This document shows positions 30,908 through 38,799 of a stretch of DNA of 64,000 nt, in pieces (positions within the stretch are counted from its first letter, which is position 1; every line of letters begins with the position of its first letter). The DNA is from Caulobacter flavus (GTDB lineage Bacteria > Pseudomonadota > Alphaproteobacteria > Caulobacterales > Caulobacteraceae): positions 620,001 to 684,000 of the forward strand of contig NZ_CP026100.1 of the NCBI RefSeq assembly GCF_003722335.1, read 5' to 3'. The translations under genes and the position numbers were made by a program. Under the pieces are notes generated by a model. It was not told the origin of the DNA, searched no databases, and worked only from the letters and a program-made list of their open reading frames with translations.

Positions 30908-31543
30908 ATGGACCGCCGCAAACTGCTCGCCTTCGGCCTGCTGGCCGCTTTCCCGGGATTGGCGCAGGCCCAGGGCCATGGCGGCCACGGCCCCGGAGGC
31001 CAGGGTAACCAGGGTCAGGGACAGCGTCCCGGCCCGGGCTCGGGCGGCCAGGGCGGCGGACGTCCTCCGGGCCAGGGATCGGGGCAAGGCCCGGGGCACG
31101 GCTCCGGCGGGCCCGGCCACGGTCAAGGCCCCGGCGGCGGCTCCCAGCCCGGTCGTCCTGGCGGCGGCGGTTCGCCCTCGCGCCCACCGGCCACGCGTCC
31201 CCCGACCACGCGGCCTCCTTCCGGCCAGCGCCCGCCCAACCGCCCGGGACCGACGCCGCCGCTGGGGCCGCACCGCCCCGGCGGCGGCCGTCCGCCCGGC
31301 TTCCGTCCGGTCCAGGGCGGCCGCTGGCGCTATCCGCCCGGCCAGCGCTATCGCCGCTGGTCGATCGGCGGCATCCTGCCGGCGCTGTTCCTGACCAGCG
31401 GCTACGTCTACGACGACTACTGGCGCCTGGGCCTGGGCGGACCGCCCTACGGCTATCGCTGGGTGCGCTACGGACCAGACCTGCTGCTGGTCGAATGGCG
31501 CACCGGCCGCGTGGTCGACGTGATCTACGGCGCCTTCTACTGA
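30908..31543 (+). CDS. RcnB-like periplasmic protein with long Gly/Pro-rich region
   Basis: This 211-residue protein has a signal peptide (MDRRKLLAFGLLAAFPGLAQA). Residues of about 22-130 are nearly all Gly, Gln, His, Pro and Arg (GHGGHGPGGQGNQGQG, later RPGPTPPLGPHRPGGG). The C-terminal 60 residues match the RcnB domain: LTSGYVYDDYW, PPYGYRWVRYGPDLLLVEW, RTGRVVDVIYGAFY. RcnB in enterobacteria modulates nickel/cobalt efflux; the histidine-rich stretch could bind metal here (inference). ATG 30908 is preceded by CGGAG. Two further secreted-protein genes follow closely. Confidence 0.78.
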   Translation: MDRRKLLAFGLLAAFPGLAQAQGHGGHGPGGQGNQGQGQRPGPGSGGQGGGRPPGQGSGQGPGHGSGGPGHGQGPGGGSQPGRPGGGGSPSRPPATRPPTTRPPSGQRPPNRPGPTPPLGPHRPGGGRPPGFRPVQGGRWRYPPGQRYRRWSIGGILPALFLTSGYVYDDYWRLGLGGPPYGYRWVRYGPDLLLVEWRTGRVVDVIYGAFY

Positions 31544-31568
31544 CCCCGCCCCCGGCCTGGAGACCTCG

Positions 31569-32099
31569 ATGAGCAAGACGACGAGGGCCGTGGTGGCGGC
31601 CGTCGCGGGCCTGAGCGTGCTGGCGACCTCGCTGGCCGCCGCGGCCCAGCCCCGGGACCTGATCGGCGCCCGCGCCGGCCAGGGCGAGAACAGCCTGCGC
31701 TCGCGGGGCTACCAGCTGGATCACACCGACGGCGGCGTGCAGTACTGGTGGCATCCGCGCGACCGCGAATGCATCAACCTGTTCGTCGACGACGGCCGCT
31801 ACGACACCATCGACCGGCGGCCGGCTTCGGAGTGCAACGCCGGCAAGAGCGGCAAGAAGGACAATACCGGCGCCATCGTCGCCGGGGCCCTGGCCATCGG
31901 CATACTGGCCGCGGCCGCCGCCTCGTCGAAGAAGAAGCACGAGGACGACCGCTATCGCGACGACGACGACCGCCGCCGCGATCCGCCCTATTCCCCGGCC
32001 CGGGGCGTCGACTGCTATCCCTCGCAACGAGCCTGCTACGAGCGCGGACGCGGCTATTCGCCGTCGTGGACGTCGCGCGAATTCGGCTACCGCTACTAG
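31569..32099 (+). CDS. Exported protein with glycine-zipper-like segment, function unknown
   Basis: This 176-residue protein has a signal peptide (VVAAVAGLSVLATSLAAAA). A small domain RDLIGARAGQGENSLRSRGY..YWWHPRDRECINLFVDDGRY..SEC follows, a type common in alphaproteobacterial envelope proteins. Then comes a hydrophobic segment (GAIVAGALAIGILAAAAA), a highly charged stretch (KKKHEDDRYRDDDDRRR) and a C-terminal part with two cysteines. It lies 25 bp after the RcnB-like gene and 17 bp before a lipoprotein gene, so the three probably form an envelope operon. Confidence 0.62.
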   Translation: MSKTTRAVVAAVAGLSVLATSLAAAAQPRDLIGARAGQGENSLRSRGYQLDHTDGGVQYWWHPRDRECINLFVDDGRYDTIDRRPASECNAGKSGKKDNTGAIVAGALAIGILAAAAASSKKKHEDDRYRDDDDRRRDPPYSPARGVDCYPSQRACYERGRGYSPSWTSREFGYRY

Positions 32100-32116
32100 A
32101 GCCCGGAGGATCGAGC

Positions 32117-32638
32117 ATGCAGACCCTCCGCACCCTTGCGCTGGCCCTGGCCGCGACCGCCCTGGTCGCCGGCTGCGGGCCCAAGCCTGACGCCGGCAAG
32201 GACGCGCCGACCGCCCCCGCGCCCGTGGGCAAGGACGCCGCCCACCAGGACGCCGGCGCCCTGCTGGCCGACCTGATGTCGCCGACCTTCACGGTCGAGC
32301 AGCAGGGCCGCATCCTCAACATGGGCTACTTCATGGCCGCCTCGTCGCTGTGCCCCGACCTCGAGGTCGACGCCCAGAAGATGGGCCGCGCCGTCGACGC
32401 CGTCCTGACCCTGGGCCCGCCCGAACAGACCGACGCCGAGAAGGCCCATCAGCGCGACGCGGTGATCATGTTCCTGGGCATGAGCAGCGGGGCGATGATC
32501 GGCTCGCACATCGAGGACAAGACCCAGTTCTGCGAGGACGCCGCCAAGGTGAAGGGCGGCGCGCCCGAAACCCACCTGTTCGCCGCCGGCCCGCCGACCG
32601 ATCCCTCGACCGCGCCGGTGCCGGCGAACAAGCCCTGA
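32117..32638 (+). CDS. Predicted lipoprotein, function unknown
   Basis: This 173-residue product has a lipobox LVAGC at residues 16-20 after a short hydrophobic leader, so it is likely lipid-anchored. The mature part is helical (LLADLMSPTFTVEQQGRILN, then MGRAVDAVLTLGPPEQTDAEK) with two cysteines and a proline-rich end. GGAGG lies 8 bases before the ATG. It is the last gene of the presumed three-gene envelope operon. Confidence 0.65.
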   Translation: MQTLRTLALALAATALVAGCGPKPDAGKDAPTAPAPVGKDAAHQDAGALLADLMSPTFTVEQQGRILNMGYFMAASSLCPDLEVDAQKMGRAVDAVLTLGPPEQTDAEKAHQRDAVIMFLGMSSGAMIGSHIEDKTQFCEDAAKVKGGAPETHLFAAGPPTDPSTAPVPANKP

Positions 32639-32646
32639 AGACACAA

Positions 32647-32674
32647 GGGGCCGGACGCCACGTCGCCCGGCCCC
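32647..32674. terminator. Possible bidirectional stem-loop between convergent genes
   Basis: GGGGCCGG and CCGGCCCC form an 8-bp stem with a 12-base loop between the lipoprotein gene and yjhX. There is no T tract on the plus strand; TTGTGT follows on the minus strand. Confidence 0.4.
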
Positions 32675-32679
32675 TGCGC

Positions 32680-32940
32680 CTACCCCCTGTTGTCCAGTTG
32701 CGGACGCACGGCCTCGCGGCCGCGGCGGGAGATGCGATACGGCCCCGACGCGCGGGACTCGATCAGGCGCTTGCGCTTCAGCTTGCCGAAGACCGCCAGG
32801 TTGCAGCTGGCGAGCACCAGCCCGTCACGGGTGACGCATTCGACGCGGGTGATGCGACGGCCCTCGTCGCGATGGGCGCGCACGCAGCCGCCCTGGGCCA
32901 GGACGTGCAGCACGCGCTGCTCGTCTCTCGAGATGTTCAT
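32680..32940 (-). CDS. yjhX: YjhX-family protein (UPF0386), toxin-type, unpaired
   Basis: This 86-residue protein matches YjhX nearly end to end: start MNISRDEQRVLHVLAQGGCV, then ITRVECVTRDGLVLASCNL, AVFGKLKRKRLIESR, GPYRISRRGREAVRPQLDNR. It has a winged-helix-like shape. In Escherichia coli YjhX is listed as a toxin with the acetyltransferase YjhQ as antitoxin. No yjhQ-like gene is next to it here, so it may have another role or be chromosomally domesticated. Nothing else is coded in the 165 bp upstream. Confidence 0.85.
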   Translation of the reverse strand: MNISRDEQRVLHVLAQGGCVRAHRDEGRRITRVECVTRDGLVLASCNLAVFGKLKRKRLIESRASGPYRISRRGREAVRPQLDNRG

Positions 32941-33105
32941 TTGGGATTATGCCAGTCTGAAGTTCGGCCAAGCCCGAACGCGCCGCGTCAAGCGGCGGGA
33001 GGGTTCGGGCTGCGAGCCGCGCGCCGGAGGCGTGCGGCAGCCGTTCAGACAATCTCAGGCATGAACATCCGGGTTTGATGCCGGAGAGCTCCGGTAGCGT
33101 CAACC

Positions 33106-33909
33106 TCACGGCTGCAGGATCACCACCAGCACGGCGGCGACCAGCACCAGCCCCTCCACCCCGTGGATGACCACCGCCAGCCAGTTCGAGCGGAAGGCCT
33201 GGGCCGGCAGGGCGTAGCACAGGCAGCTGATCAGCAGGCCGGGCATCAGCCAGAACTTGTGCGCGTGGTAGGCGGTGAACAGCAGGCCGTTGCCCAGCCA
33301 AGCCCACCGCCCCCAGGCCCGCTCCATGCGCGGCAGCAGCACGCCGTGGAACAGCAGCGCCTCGCCCAGGACGTAGTTGAACAGGCTGGAGACGAGGGCC
33401 AGGCCGAGAATGTCCCAACGCCCCCGCGCCTCGGGCGTGATCAGGTGCTCGATCATCGCGAACGGCGGCGCCATCTGCGCCAGCCGCTCGCCCAGGGGGG
33501 TGGCCTGGAACAGTAGGGTGGCGGCCTCGTCGCCGAGGAAGCCCAGCGCCACGAACAGCGGGACCAGCAGGAAGGCGCCCGCGAACGGGCGGTCGCTGGC
33601 GCGCCAGACCGGCGCCGTCAGCCACAGCCGGCGGCGCAGGTCGGGCCAGCGCAGCCGCACGCCCTCCAGCTTCAGCACGATCAGCGACAGCGCCAGCTGC
33701 CAGGCCATGCCCAGCACCATCATCCGCCAGAAGACCAGGCCCGGCAGCGGATCGCCGGGCGCCATCAGCCGGGGCGCGACCACCCAGGCCAGCACCGCCA
33801 TCGGGACCGTGGCCGCCAGCCAGATCAGCAGGATCGCCGCCGTCCGGCCGACCGCGACGAGCCGCGCGGGTACGCCGGGCGAGATCAGGGTCGCGTGCAC
33901 GGGCGCCAC
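33106..33909 (-). CDS. CPBP-family membrane protein with degenerate active site
   Basis: This 267-residue protein has about seven transmembrane segments and the layout of CPBP (Abi/CAAX) intramembrane proteases. Motif 1, normally EExxxR, reads GEALLFHGVLLPRM, with one glutamate and histidine for arginine. Motif 2, FxxxH, is present as LLFTAYHAHKFW. Motif 3 has a histidine in VVIHGVEG. Activity is therefore uncertain. The start is GTG 33909, one base after the mipA-like stop, so the genes are tightly coupled. It may process or assist the neighbouring outer-membrane protein (inference). Confidence 0.6.
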   Translation of the reverse strand: MAPVHATLISPGVPARLVAVGRTAAILLIWLAATVPMAVLAWVVAPRLMAPGDPLPGLVFWRMMVLGMAWQLALSLIVLKLEGVRLRWPDLRRRLWLTAPVWRASDRPFAGAFLLVPLFVALGFLGDEAATLLFQATPLGERLAQMAPPFAMIEHLITPEARGRWDILGLALVSSLFNYVLGEALLFHGVLLPRMERAWGRWAWLGNGLLFTAYHAHKFWLMPGLLISCLCYALPAQAFRSNWLAVVIHGVEGLVLVAAVLVVILQP

Positions 33910-33910
33910 G

Positions 33911-34708
33911 CTAGAACCGGCGCACCAGGCCGACGAAGCCCGCGGCGGCGCTCTTCTTGGCCATCAGCGGGCTGGCCGTGACGTCGTCGTCGAACAGCTC
34001 GACCTCGGCGGCGGCGATGACATAGGCCTTCTCGCCGATCCGGTAGCGGGCCTGGGCGCCCAGCGACGGCACGACCACGCCGCCCGACGGCGCGCCGGGC
34101 GTGCGGCCGAATTCGTAGGCCCGCGCGGCCCCGACCTCGCCGGCCTTCAGGCCGTAGAGCCAGGTGGCCAGCTTCTTGTCCTTCCACGACAGGCCGGCCA
34201 CGGCCTCGATCGTCAGCCGGTCGGTGGGCGCGGCCGACAGGGTCAGGTCGAGATTGACCTCCTGGCCCTTGGTCTCGCCCGAGACGTCGGCCAGGTATTC
34301 GAGGCTGACGCCGGCCGGGCCGAAGGCGGCGCTGGCCCGGCCGCCGACATCGATGCCGAGGTCGCGCTCGAGGAAGGCGAAGTCGCGGGTGTCCTTGGGG
34401 TCGACCAGCTGGAAGCGCGGCGCGATCCGCCCCTCGATCTTGAAGCGATCGTCGGCATAGGCCTTCACCGCCAGGCCGTTGAGGTCGGCCGTGAACCGTC
34501 GATCCTGGTAGAAGAACAGCGGCAGCACGCCGGTCCCCACCTTGTCCTTGGCGCTTTCGTAGGGGTTGGCGGCGGCGTAGGCGCCGGCCCCCAGCAGGAA
34601 CAGCCGCTCGGGCTCCTCGGCGCGAGCGGCCTGAGCGCGGGCTGATGGAGCGAGGGCGGCCAGAAGGCAGGCGGTGAGCAGGGCGGCGCCGGACAGGCGG
34701 TCGATCAT
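33911..34708 (-). CDS. MipA/OmpV-family outer-membrane protein
   Basis: This 265-residue product has a signal peptide (ALLTACLLAALAPSARAQA). It begins FLLGAGAYAAANPYE, shows VLPLFFYQDRRFTADLNGL, a long run of amphipathic beta strands and ends with phenylalanine (VGLVRRF), as outer-membrane beta-barrels do. The MipA/OmpV family includes scaffold proteins for murein enzymes and porin-like barrels; its exact role here is unknown. A membrane-bound AraC regulator gene lies 129 bp upstream on the same strand and a CPBP protein gene directly downstream. Confidence 0.82.
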   Translation of the reverse strand: MIDRLSGAALLTACLLAALAPSARAQAARAEEPERLFLLGAGAYAAANPYESAKDKVGTGVLPLFFYQDRRFTADLNGLAVKAYADDRFKIEGRIAPRFQLVDPKDTRDFAFLERDLGIDVGGRASAAFGPAGVSLEYLADVSGETKGQEVNLDLTLSAAPTDRLTIEAVAGLSWKDKKLATWLYGLKAGEVGAARAYEFGRTPGAPSGGVVVPSLGAQARYRIGEKAYVIAAAEVELFDDDVTASPLMAKKSAAAGFVGLVRRF

Positions 34709-34837
34709 GACGGTTCTCTCGATGGCGAGGGGGAGGACGTCACGACCCTGGCCGGCGCGGCGGCGGGCGTCGTCCGAGCGGGCAGGCCCGGAGCCGGAAG
34801 GCGTCCGATCCTGCCCGTCAGGACATGGCCGAGAAAG

Positions 34838-35974
34838 TCAGGCCGCCGGGCGGAAGGCGCTGGGCGGCCGGCCGGCGTGTTTCTTGACGGCGGTGTTGAA
34901 GGTCGAGCGCGAGTTGAAGCCGACCGCGTAGGCGATGGCCAGGATCGACTCGTCGGAGGCCTCGATGCGCGCCACGGCCTCCTCGACCCGCCAGCGGTTG
35001 ACGTAGTCGAAGAAGCTCTGGCCCAGGTGCTCGTTGAGCGCCTGCGACAGGTGGTTGGGCGTCACGCCGATGCGGGCCGCCAGGCCGCTCAGCGACAGCA
35101 GGGGATCGCGGTGGAGGCCGCCGGCCCGCATGGCCTGCTCCAGGCGGGCGGCGATCTCGACCTGGCGGGCCTCAGGCAGGGCCGAGCGGGCGTACTTGCC
35201 GGCCGCCGGCAGCGCCTGCGGCGTCTCGGTCTGCGGCGTGTAGATCGGCTTTTGCGAGAGGCCGAACAGGCCGATGGCGGCGGTCCAGGCCAGCTCGACC
35301 GCGGCGGCGGCGGCGTCCAGCCAGCCCTCGTGGGCCGCGCCGGCGGCCAGGGCCGACTTCACCGCGCCCCAGATCCAGGCGGCCAGCATCACCAGCAGCA
35401 GGATCCGCAGCCAGCTCAGGGTGCGGTCCTCGATGTTGGAGAACAGGTCGCGCACCCGCCGCACGTGTCGGCCCATCACCCGGAAGGCGGCGGCGAGATA
35501 GCCCAGGGTCACGGCCAGGAACAGCGCCACGAAGGCCAGCTGCAGCGGTCCCGCCAGCGGGTCGACCTCCGCGCCATCGCCGGTATAGACCGCCAGCCGG
35601 GTCGAGGCCGGCAGCAGGAAGAACGGCAGGACCAGCAGCATCGCCACGCCCGCCGGCCAGCCGATGCGGGCCACCCGCGCCAGGGTCCAGCCCCGTTCGG
35701 GGTCGCCGGTCATGGCCACCACATAGGCCAGGATCGCCGGTCCCAGGCCCAGCGACGTGGTCCACAGGATTCCCGTCGCCCAGGGCGCGGCGGCGTAGGC
35801 GCCGGCGCGGTCGAGCATCAGATCCAGGCCCGACAGGGCGCTGAGCAGCAGGAACACCGCCAGCGCCGTGGCCGGACGCGTGCGCCAGTCGCGGCGCAGG
35901 CCCAGCTGCGCGGCCGCGAACAGCCCCACGCCCGCCGCCGCCGAGGCCAGGATCAGCACCACAGTGTCGGCCAT
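34838..35974 (-). CDS. Membrane-bound AraC-family regulator
   Basis: This 378-residue protein has about seven transmembrane helices in residues 1-240 (VVLILASAAAGVGLFAAAQL through AAVELAWTAAIGLFGL), a linker, and a C-terminal AraC-type double helix-turn-helix (LSLSGLAARIGVTPNHLSQA and ILAIAYAVGFNSRSTFNTAV). It should sense an envelope or membrane signal and act on DNA from the membrane. ATG 35974 begins at the first helix. The nearest plausible targets are the MipA-like and CPBP genes downstream. No operator could be assigned. Confidence 0.85.
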   Translation of the reverse strand: MADTVVLILASAAAGVGLFAAAQLGLRRDWRTRPATALAVFLLLSALSGLDLMLDRAGAYAAAPWATGILWTTSLGLGPAILAYVVAMTGDPERGWTLARVARIGWPAGVAMLLVLPFFLLPASTRLAVYTGDGAEVDPLAGPLQLAFVALFLAVTLGYLAAAFRVMGRHVRRVRDLFSNIEDRTLSWLRILLLVMLAAWIWGAVKSALAAGAAHEGWLDAAAAAVELAWTAAIGLFGLSQKPIYTPQTETPQALPAAGKYARSALPEARQVEIAARLEQAMRAGGLHRDPLLSLSGLAARIGVTPNHLSQALNEHLGQSFFDYVNRWRVEEAVARIEASDESILAIAYAVGFNSRSTFNTAVKKHAGRPPSAFRPAA

Positions 35975-36053
35975 GCCCCGTCGATCGTCCGCAACTGAAA
36001 ACGGCGCGGAGAGTGTCGCGTAACGCCGATCGACGCAATCGCGGCGCGAGACG

Positions 36054-36815
36054 CTAGTCCTTGATCTCGGGCAGCAGCCGCCCGAAATGCGCCTCGACCT
36101 GGCCATAGCACTCGCAGGCGCGCCGTTCGAGCTTGCGGCGGTCGAGGATCTCGACCCGCCCGCGACGGGTCTGGATGATCCCGTCGGACTGCAACACCTT
36201 GGCCGCGGCCGTGACGGTGGTGCGCTGCACGCCCATCATGTCGGCCAGCGCCTCCTGGGTCAGGCGCACGACATCCTCGCCCGAGCGGTCGTGGGCCGAC
36301 AGCAGCCAGCGGCAGCAGCGCTGCTCGATCGTGTGCAGGGCGTTGCAGGCCACCGACTGCATCATCTGGGCGATCATCGCGTCGGCGTAGCGGGTGAAGA
36401 GGTCGCCCATGGCCGGGAAGCGCTGGCGCATCTCGTCCAGGCGGGCGGTCGGCACCACGAAGGCGGGTCCGGGAACCTGCACCACCGCGCGGCCGTAGGC
36501 GGGTTTCAGCCCGCCGCTGACGATGCCGCCCAGCGCTCCCTCCCAGCCGACCGTAGCCGCCTCGACCTCGCGGCCCTCGGCGGTGACCACCAGCAGGGCG
36601 ACCATGGTCGGCCGGCACGGCAGGTAGGTGTTGCGCACGTCCTCGCCGACGTCGAACAGCACCTGGCCCCGCGCCAGGGCGGTCAGGGACAGGCCCGTCT
36701 TGAGGGCGGCGCGCGCCTCGTCAGGCAGGCCCAGCAGCAGCCGGTTGCCGGCATAGGCCTGTGTTACCCGCTCGGCGCGGGGGTCTCGGTCGTTCAGTTC
36801 TGCGGAGTCGGCCAT
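36054..36815 (-). CDS. Crp/Fnr-family transcriptional regulator
   Basis: In this 253-residue protein the N-terminal cyclic-nucleotide-like beta barrel spans about residues 25-140 (LTALARGQVLFDVGEDV, EVEAATVGWEGALGGIVSGG). It lacks the cAMP-contacting RxS set and the iron-sulfur cysteines of Fnr, so its ligand is unknown. The C-terminal helix-turn-helix is RLTQEALADMMGVQRTTVTA, followed by a wing (IIQTRRGRVEILDRRKLE). The type fits the small alphaproteobacterial Crp-like group related to light/oxygen or stress control, but that is only a guess. The start is ATG 36815. Confidence 0.85.
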   Translation of the reverse strand: MADSAELNDRDPRAERVTQAYAGNRLLLGLPDEARAALKTGLSLTALARGQVLFDVGEDVRNTYLPCRPTMVALLVVTAEGREVEAATVGWEGALGGIVSGGLKPAYGRAVVQVPGPAFVVPTARLDEMRQRFPAMGDLFTRYADAMIAQMMQSVACNALHTIEQRCCRWLLSAHDRSGEDVVRLTQEALADMMGVQRTTVTAAAKVLQSDGIIQTRRGRVEILDRRKLERRACECYGQVEAHFGRLLPEIKD

Positions 36816-36885
36816 GGCGGCATCCAACGGCGGCGCTTGCTCACCGTTAAAGCGCGCGGAGGCCGCCTTTCGTTGCGTGAAGCCT

Positions 36886-37095
36886 TCAGCTGAGCAGGGT
36901 GGGCCTGTGCAGCTGTCCGGTTTCGTCCTGCAGGTGCATGCGCACCGGCAGGCCCAGGCCCGTGGCCTGTTCGGCCAGGCGCGCGGCGGCGCGTTCGGCC
37001 TCGTGACGGTTGCGGTAGGCCCCGAACCGGAGCTGGTCGCCGATGATGGTCCACCGGTCGCCCACCTGGACGACGCCGTAGTGCACTTCGGCCAT
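36886..37095 (-). CDS. Small DUF2188-like protein
   Basis: This 69-residue protein has the pattern GVVQVGDRWTIIGDQLRFG, then RNRHEAERAAARLAEQATGL, a beta-beta-alpha unit like DUF2188 proteins. It has no catalytic motif. AGGGAGGACG before the ATG is a strong ribosome binding site. It shares its promoter region with the divergent TIGR02301 gene, where a consensus DnaA box lies. Confidence 0.6.
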   Translation of the reverse strand: MAEVHYGVVQVGDRWTIIGDQLRFGAYRNRHEAERAAARLAEQATGLGLPVRMHLQDETGQLHRPTLLS

Positions 37096-37149
37096 GACAC
37101 GTCCTCCCTTCTGCGCTGTCGGAGTGGTCGTTTCTCGCCGCCCCCTGAC

Positions 37150-37158
37150 TTATCCACA
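37150..37158 (+). promoter_or_regulatory. Consensus DnaA box
   Basis: TTATCCACA is an exact match to the high-affinity DnaA box. ATCCACAGCC (37152-37161) is repeated in inverse orientation as GGCTGTGGAT at 37229-37238, giving 10-bp arms. Both are in the intergenic region between divergent genes. Confidence 0.5.
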
Positions 37159-37307
37159 GCCTGACGCCGATCCTTGTTGATAGCAAGGCCCTGAAGAGTC
37201 GAAGTTTCGACCCTAAATGGGCGAGCGCGGCTGTGGATGGAATGGCGCAGCTCGCCCGGCGCGGGCGCGGCGCTGACAGGCGGCGGGCTTGCGGCCATAA
37301 TGACCCC

Positions 37308-37754
37308 ATGCTTCGCGCGCGCCCCCTCGTTCCCGCCCTGGCGACCCTGCTGCTGACCGCTCCGGCGGCCCTGCCGGCGCACGCCCAGGAACGCGAGCCG
37401 GCCGACCGCCAGCGCCTGCTCGACCTGGCCTACGTCCTGGGCCAGAGCCATGCCCTGCGCCAGGCCTGCGAAGGGGCCGGCGACCAGTTCTGGCGGGCCC
37501 GGATGATGCGGCTCATCGACGTCGAAGCCTCCGACTCCGGCTTCACCGCCCAGATGCGCGATCGCTTCAACGGCGGCTTCGCGGCCAGCCAGGCCGGCCA
37601 TCCGGAAGGCTGCTCCCCCGAGAGCCGCCGCGCCGAGCGCCAGGCCGCCGTGCGCGGCCGTGCTCTCGCCTCCAAGCTGTCGCAGACGGTGGTGATCAAC
37701 GATCCCGCGCAAGCTTCGCCGGATTCCGTGGCGGACGGGCGAGGCGCGCGCTAA
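37308..37754 (+). CDS. TIGR02301-family exported protein
   Basis: This 148-residue product has a signal peptide (ATLLLTAPAALPAHAQ). The body matches the alphaproteobacterial TIGR02301 family: LDLAYVLGQSHALRQACEG, QFWRARMMRLIDVE, DRFNGGFAASQ and CSPESRRAERQAAVRG. Two conserved cysteines would pair in the periplasm. No function is established for the family. The start is ATG 37308, from which the signal peptide begins. A DnaA box lies in its upstream region. An SPFH-NfeD pair follows. Confidence 0.75.
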   Translation: MLRARPLVPALATLLLTAPAALPAHAQEREPADRQRLLDLAYVLGQSHALRQACEGAGDQFWRARMMRLIDVEASDSGFTAQMRDRFNGGFAASQAGHPEGCSPESRRAERQAAVRGRALASKLSQTVVINDPAQASPDSVADGRGAR

Positions 37755-37823
37755 CTTCTTCCTATGGGCGCAAGGCGACTGGCGGCGAGCGCCGCCGGGC
37801 CGGCCCTCTCGGGAGGCGTAGAC

Positions 37824-38795
37824 TTGGCCGCTTTTATGGTTCCTCTGATCCTGCTCGTGCTGGCGATCCTGCTGGTCGTCAACGTCATCAAGATCGTGCC
37901 CCAGGGCCGCGAATTCACCGTCGAGCGCTTCGGTCGCTACACCCGCACCCTCAAGCCCGGCATCAGCATCCTGACGCCCTTCGTCGAGACCATCGGCCGT
38001 CGGGTGAACATGATGGAGCAGGTGCTCGACGTCCCCAAGCAGGAGGTCATCACCAAGGACAACGTGTCGGTGACCGTCGACGCCATCGTCTTCATCCAGG
38101 TGATGGACGCCTCGGCCGCCGCCTATCGCGTCGACAACCTGATCTACGCCATCACCCAGCTGGCCCAGACCAACCTGCGCACCGTGGTCGGCTCGATGGA
38201 GCTGGACGAGGTGCTCAGCCAGCGCGACCACATCAACTCGCGCCTGCTGGCCACGATCGACGACGCCACCGGTCCGTGGGGCGTCAAGGTCGCCCGCATC
38301 GAGATCAAGGACCTGACCCCGCCGGCCGACATCACCAACGCCATGGCCCGCCAGATGAAGGCCGAGCGCGAGCGCCGCGCCGTCATCACCGAGGCCGAGG
38401 GCGAGAAGCAGGCCCAGATCGCCCGCGCCGAGGGCGCCAAGCAGTCGGCCATCCTGCAGGCCGAGGGCCGGCGCGAAGCCGCCTATCGCGACGCCGAGGC
38501 GCGCGAGCGGGAAGCCGAGGCCGAGGCCAAGGCCACCGCCTTCGTGTCCGAAGCCATCGCTCGCGGCGACGTCAACGCCATCAACTACTTCGTGGCCCAG
38601 AAGTACGTCGAGGCGTTCGGGGATCTGGCCCGCTCGCCCAACGCCAAGACCGTGATCGTGCCGGCCGACTTCGCCGGCATCACCGGCACGGTGGCCGGGG
38701 TCGGCGAACTGATCCGCTCGCTGGGCGGACCGGACGCGACCCCGCCCGTGCGCTCCGCGGCCGTGCCGACCAGCGCGCCGCGCAAGGGAGGCTGA
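37824..38795 (+). CDS. SPFH/band 7 (stomatin-like) membrane protein, QmcA type
   Basis: This protein of about 323 residues has one N-terminal membrane segment (VPLILLVLAILLVVNVI) followed by the SPFH domain: IVPQGREFTVERFGRYTRTL, QEVITKDNVSVTVDAIVF, LRTVVGSMELDEVLSQRD. A long charged coiled coil follows (RQMKAERERRAVITEAEGEK, AEARERE). These proteins form large membrane microdomain assemblies. I favour TTG 37824, since GGGAGG lies 7 bases upstream; ATG 37836 is too far from it and ATG 37764 has no such site. An NfeD gene follows 4 bp later, the standard partner. Confidence 0.88.
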   Translation: MAAFMVPLILLVLAILLVVNVIKIVPQGREFTVERFGRYTRTLKPGISILTPFVETIGRRVNMMEQVLDVPKQEVITKDNVSVTVDAIVFIQVMDASAAAYRVDNLIYAITQLAQTNLRTVVGSMELDEVLSQRDHINSRLLATIDDATGPWGVKVARIEIKDLTPPADITNAMARQMKAERERRAVITEAEGEKQAQIARAEGAKQSAILQAEGRREAAYRDAEAREREAEAEAKATAFVSEAIARGDVNAINYFVAQKYVEAFGDLARSPNAKTVIVPADFAGITGTVAGVGELIRSLGGPDATPPVRSAAVPTSAPRKGG

Positions 38796-38799
38796 GGCC

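Noticed and set aside
32680..32940. Complete YjhX/YjhQ toxin-antitoxin pair
   Set aside because: No acetyltransferase gene is adjacent on either side.
37150..37238. Replication origin
   Set aside because: There is only one consensus DnaA box with one weak partner, no AT-rich unwinding region and no dnaA/hemE-type neighbours.
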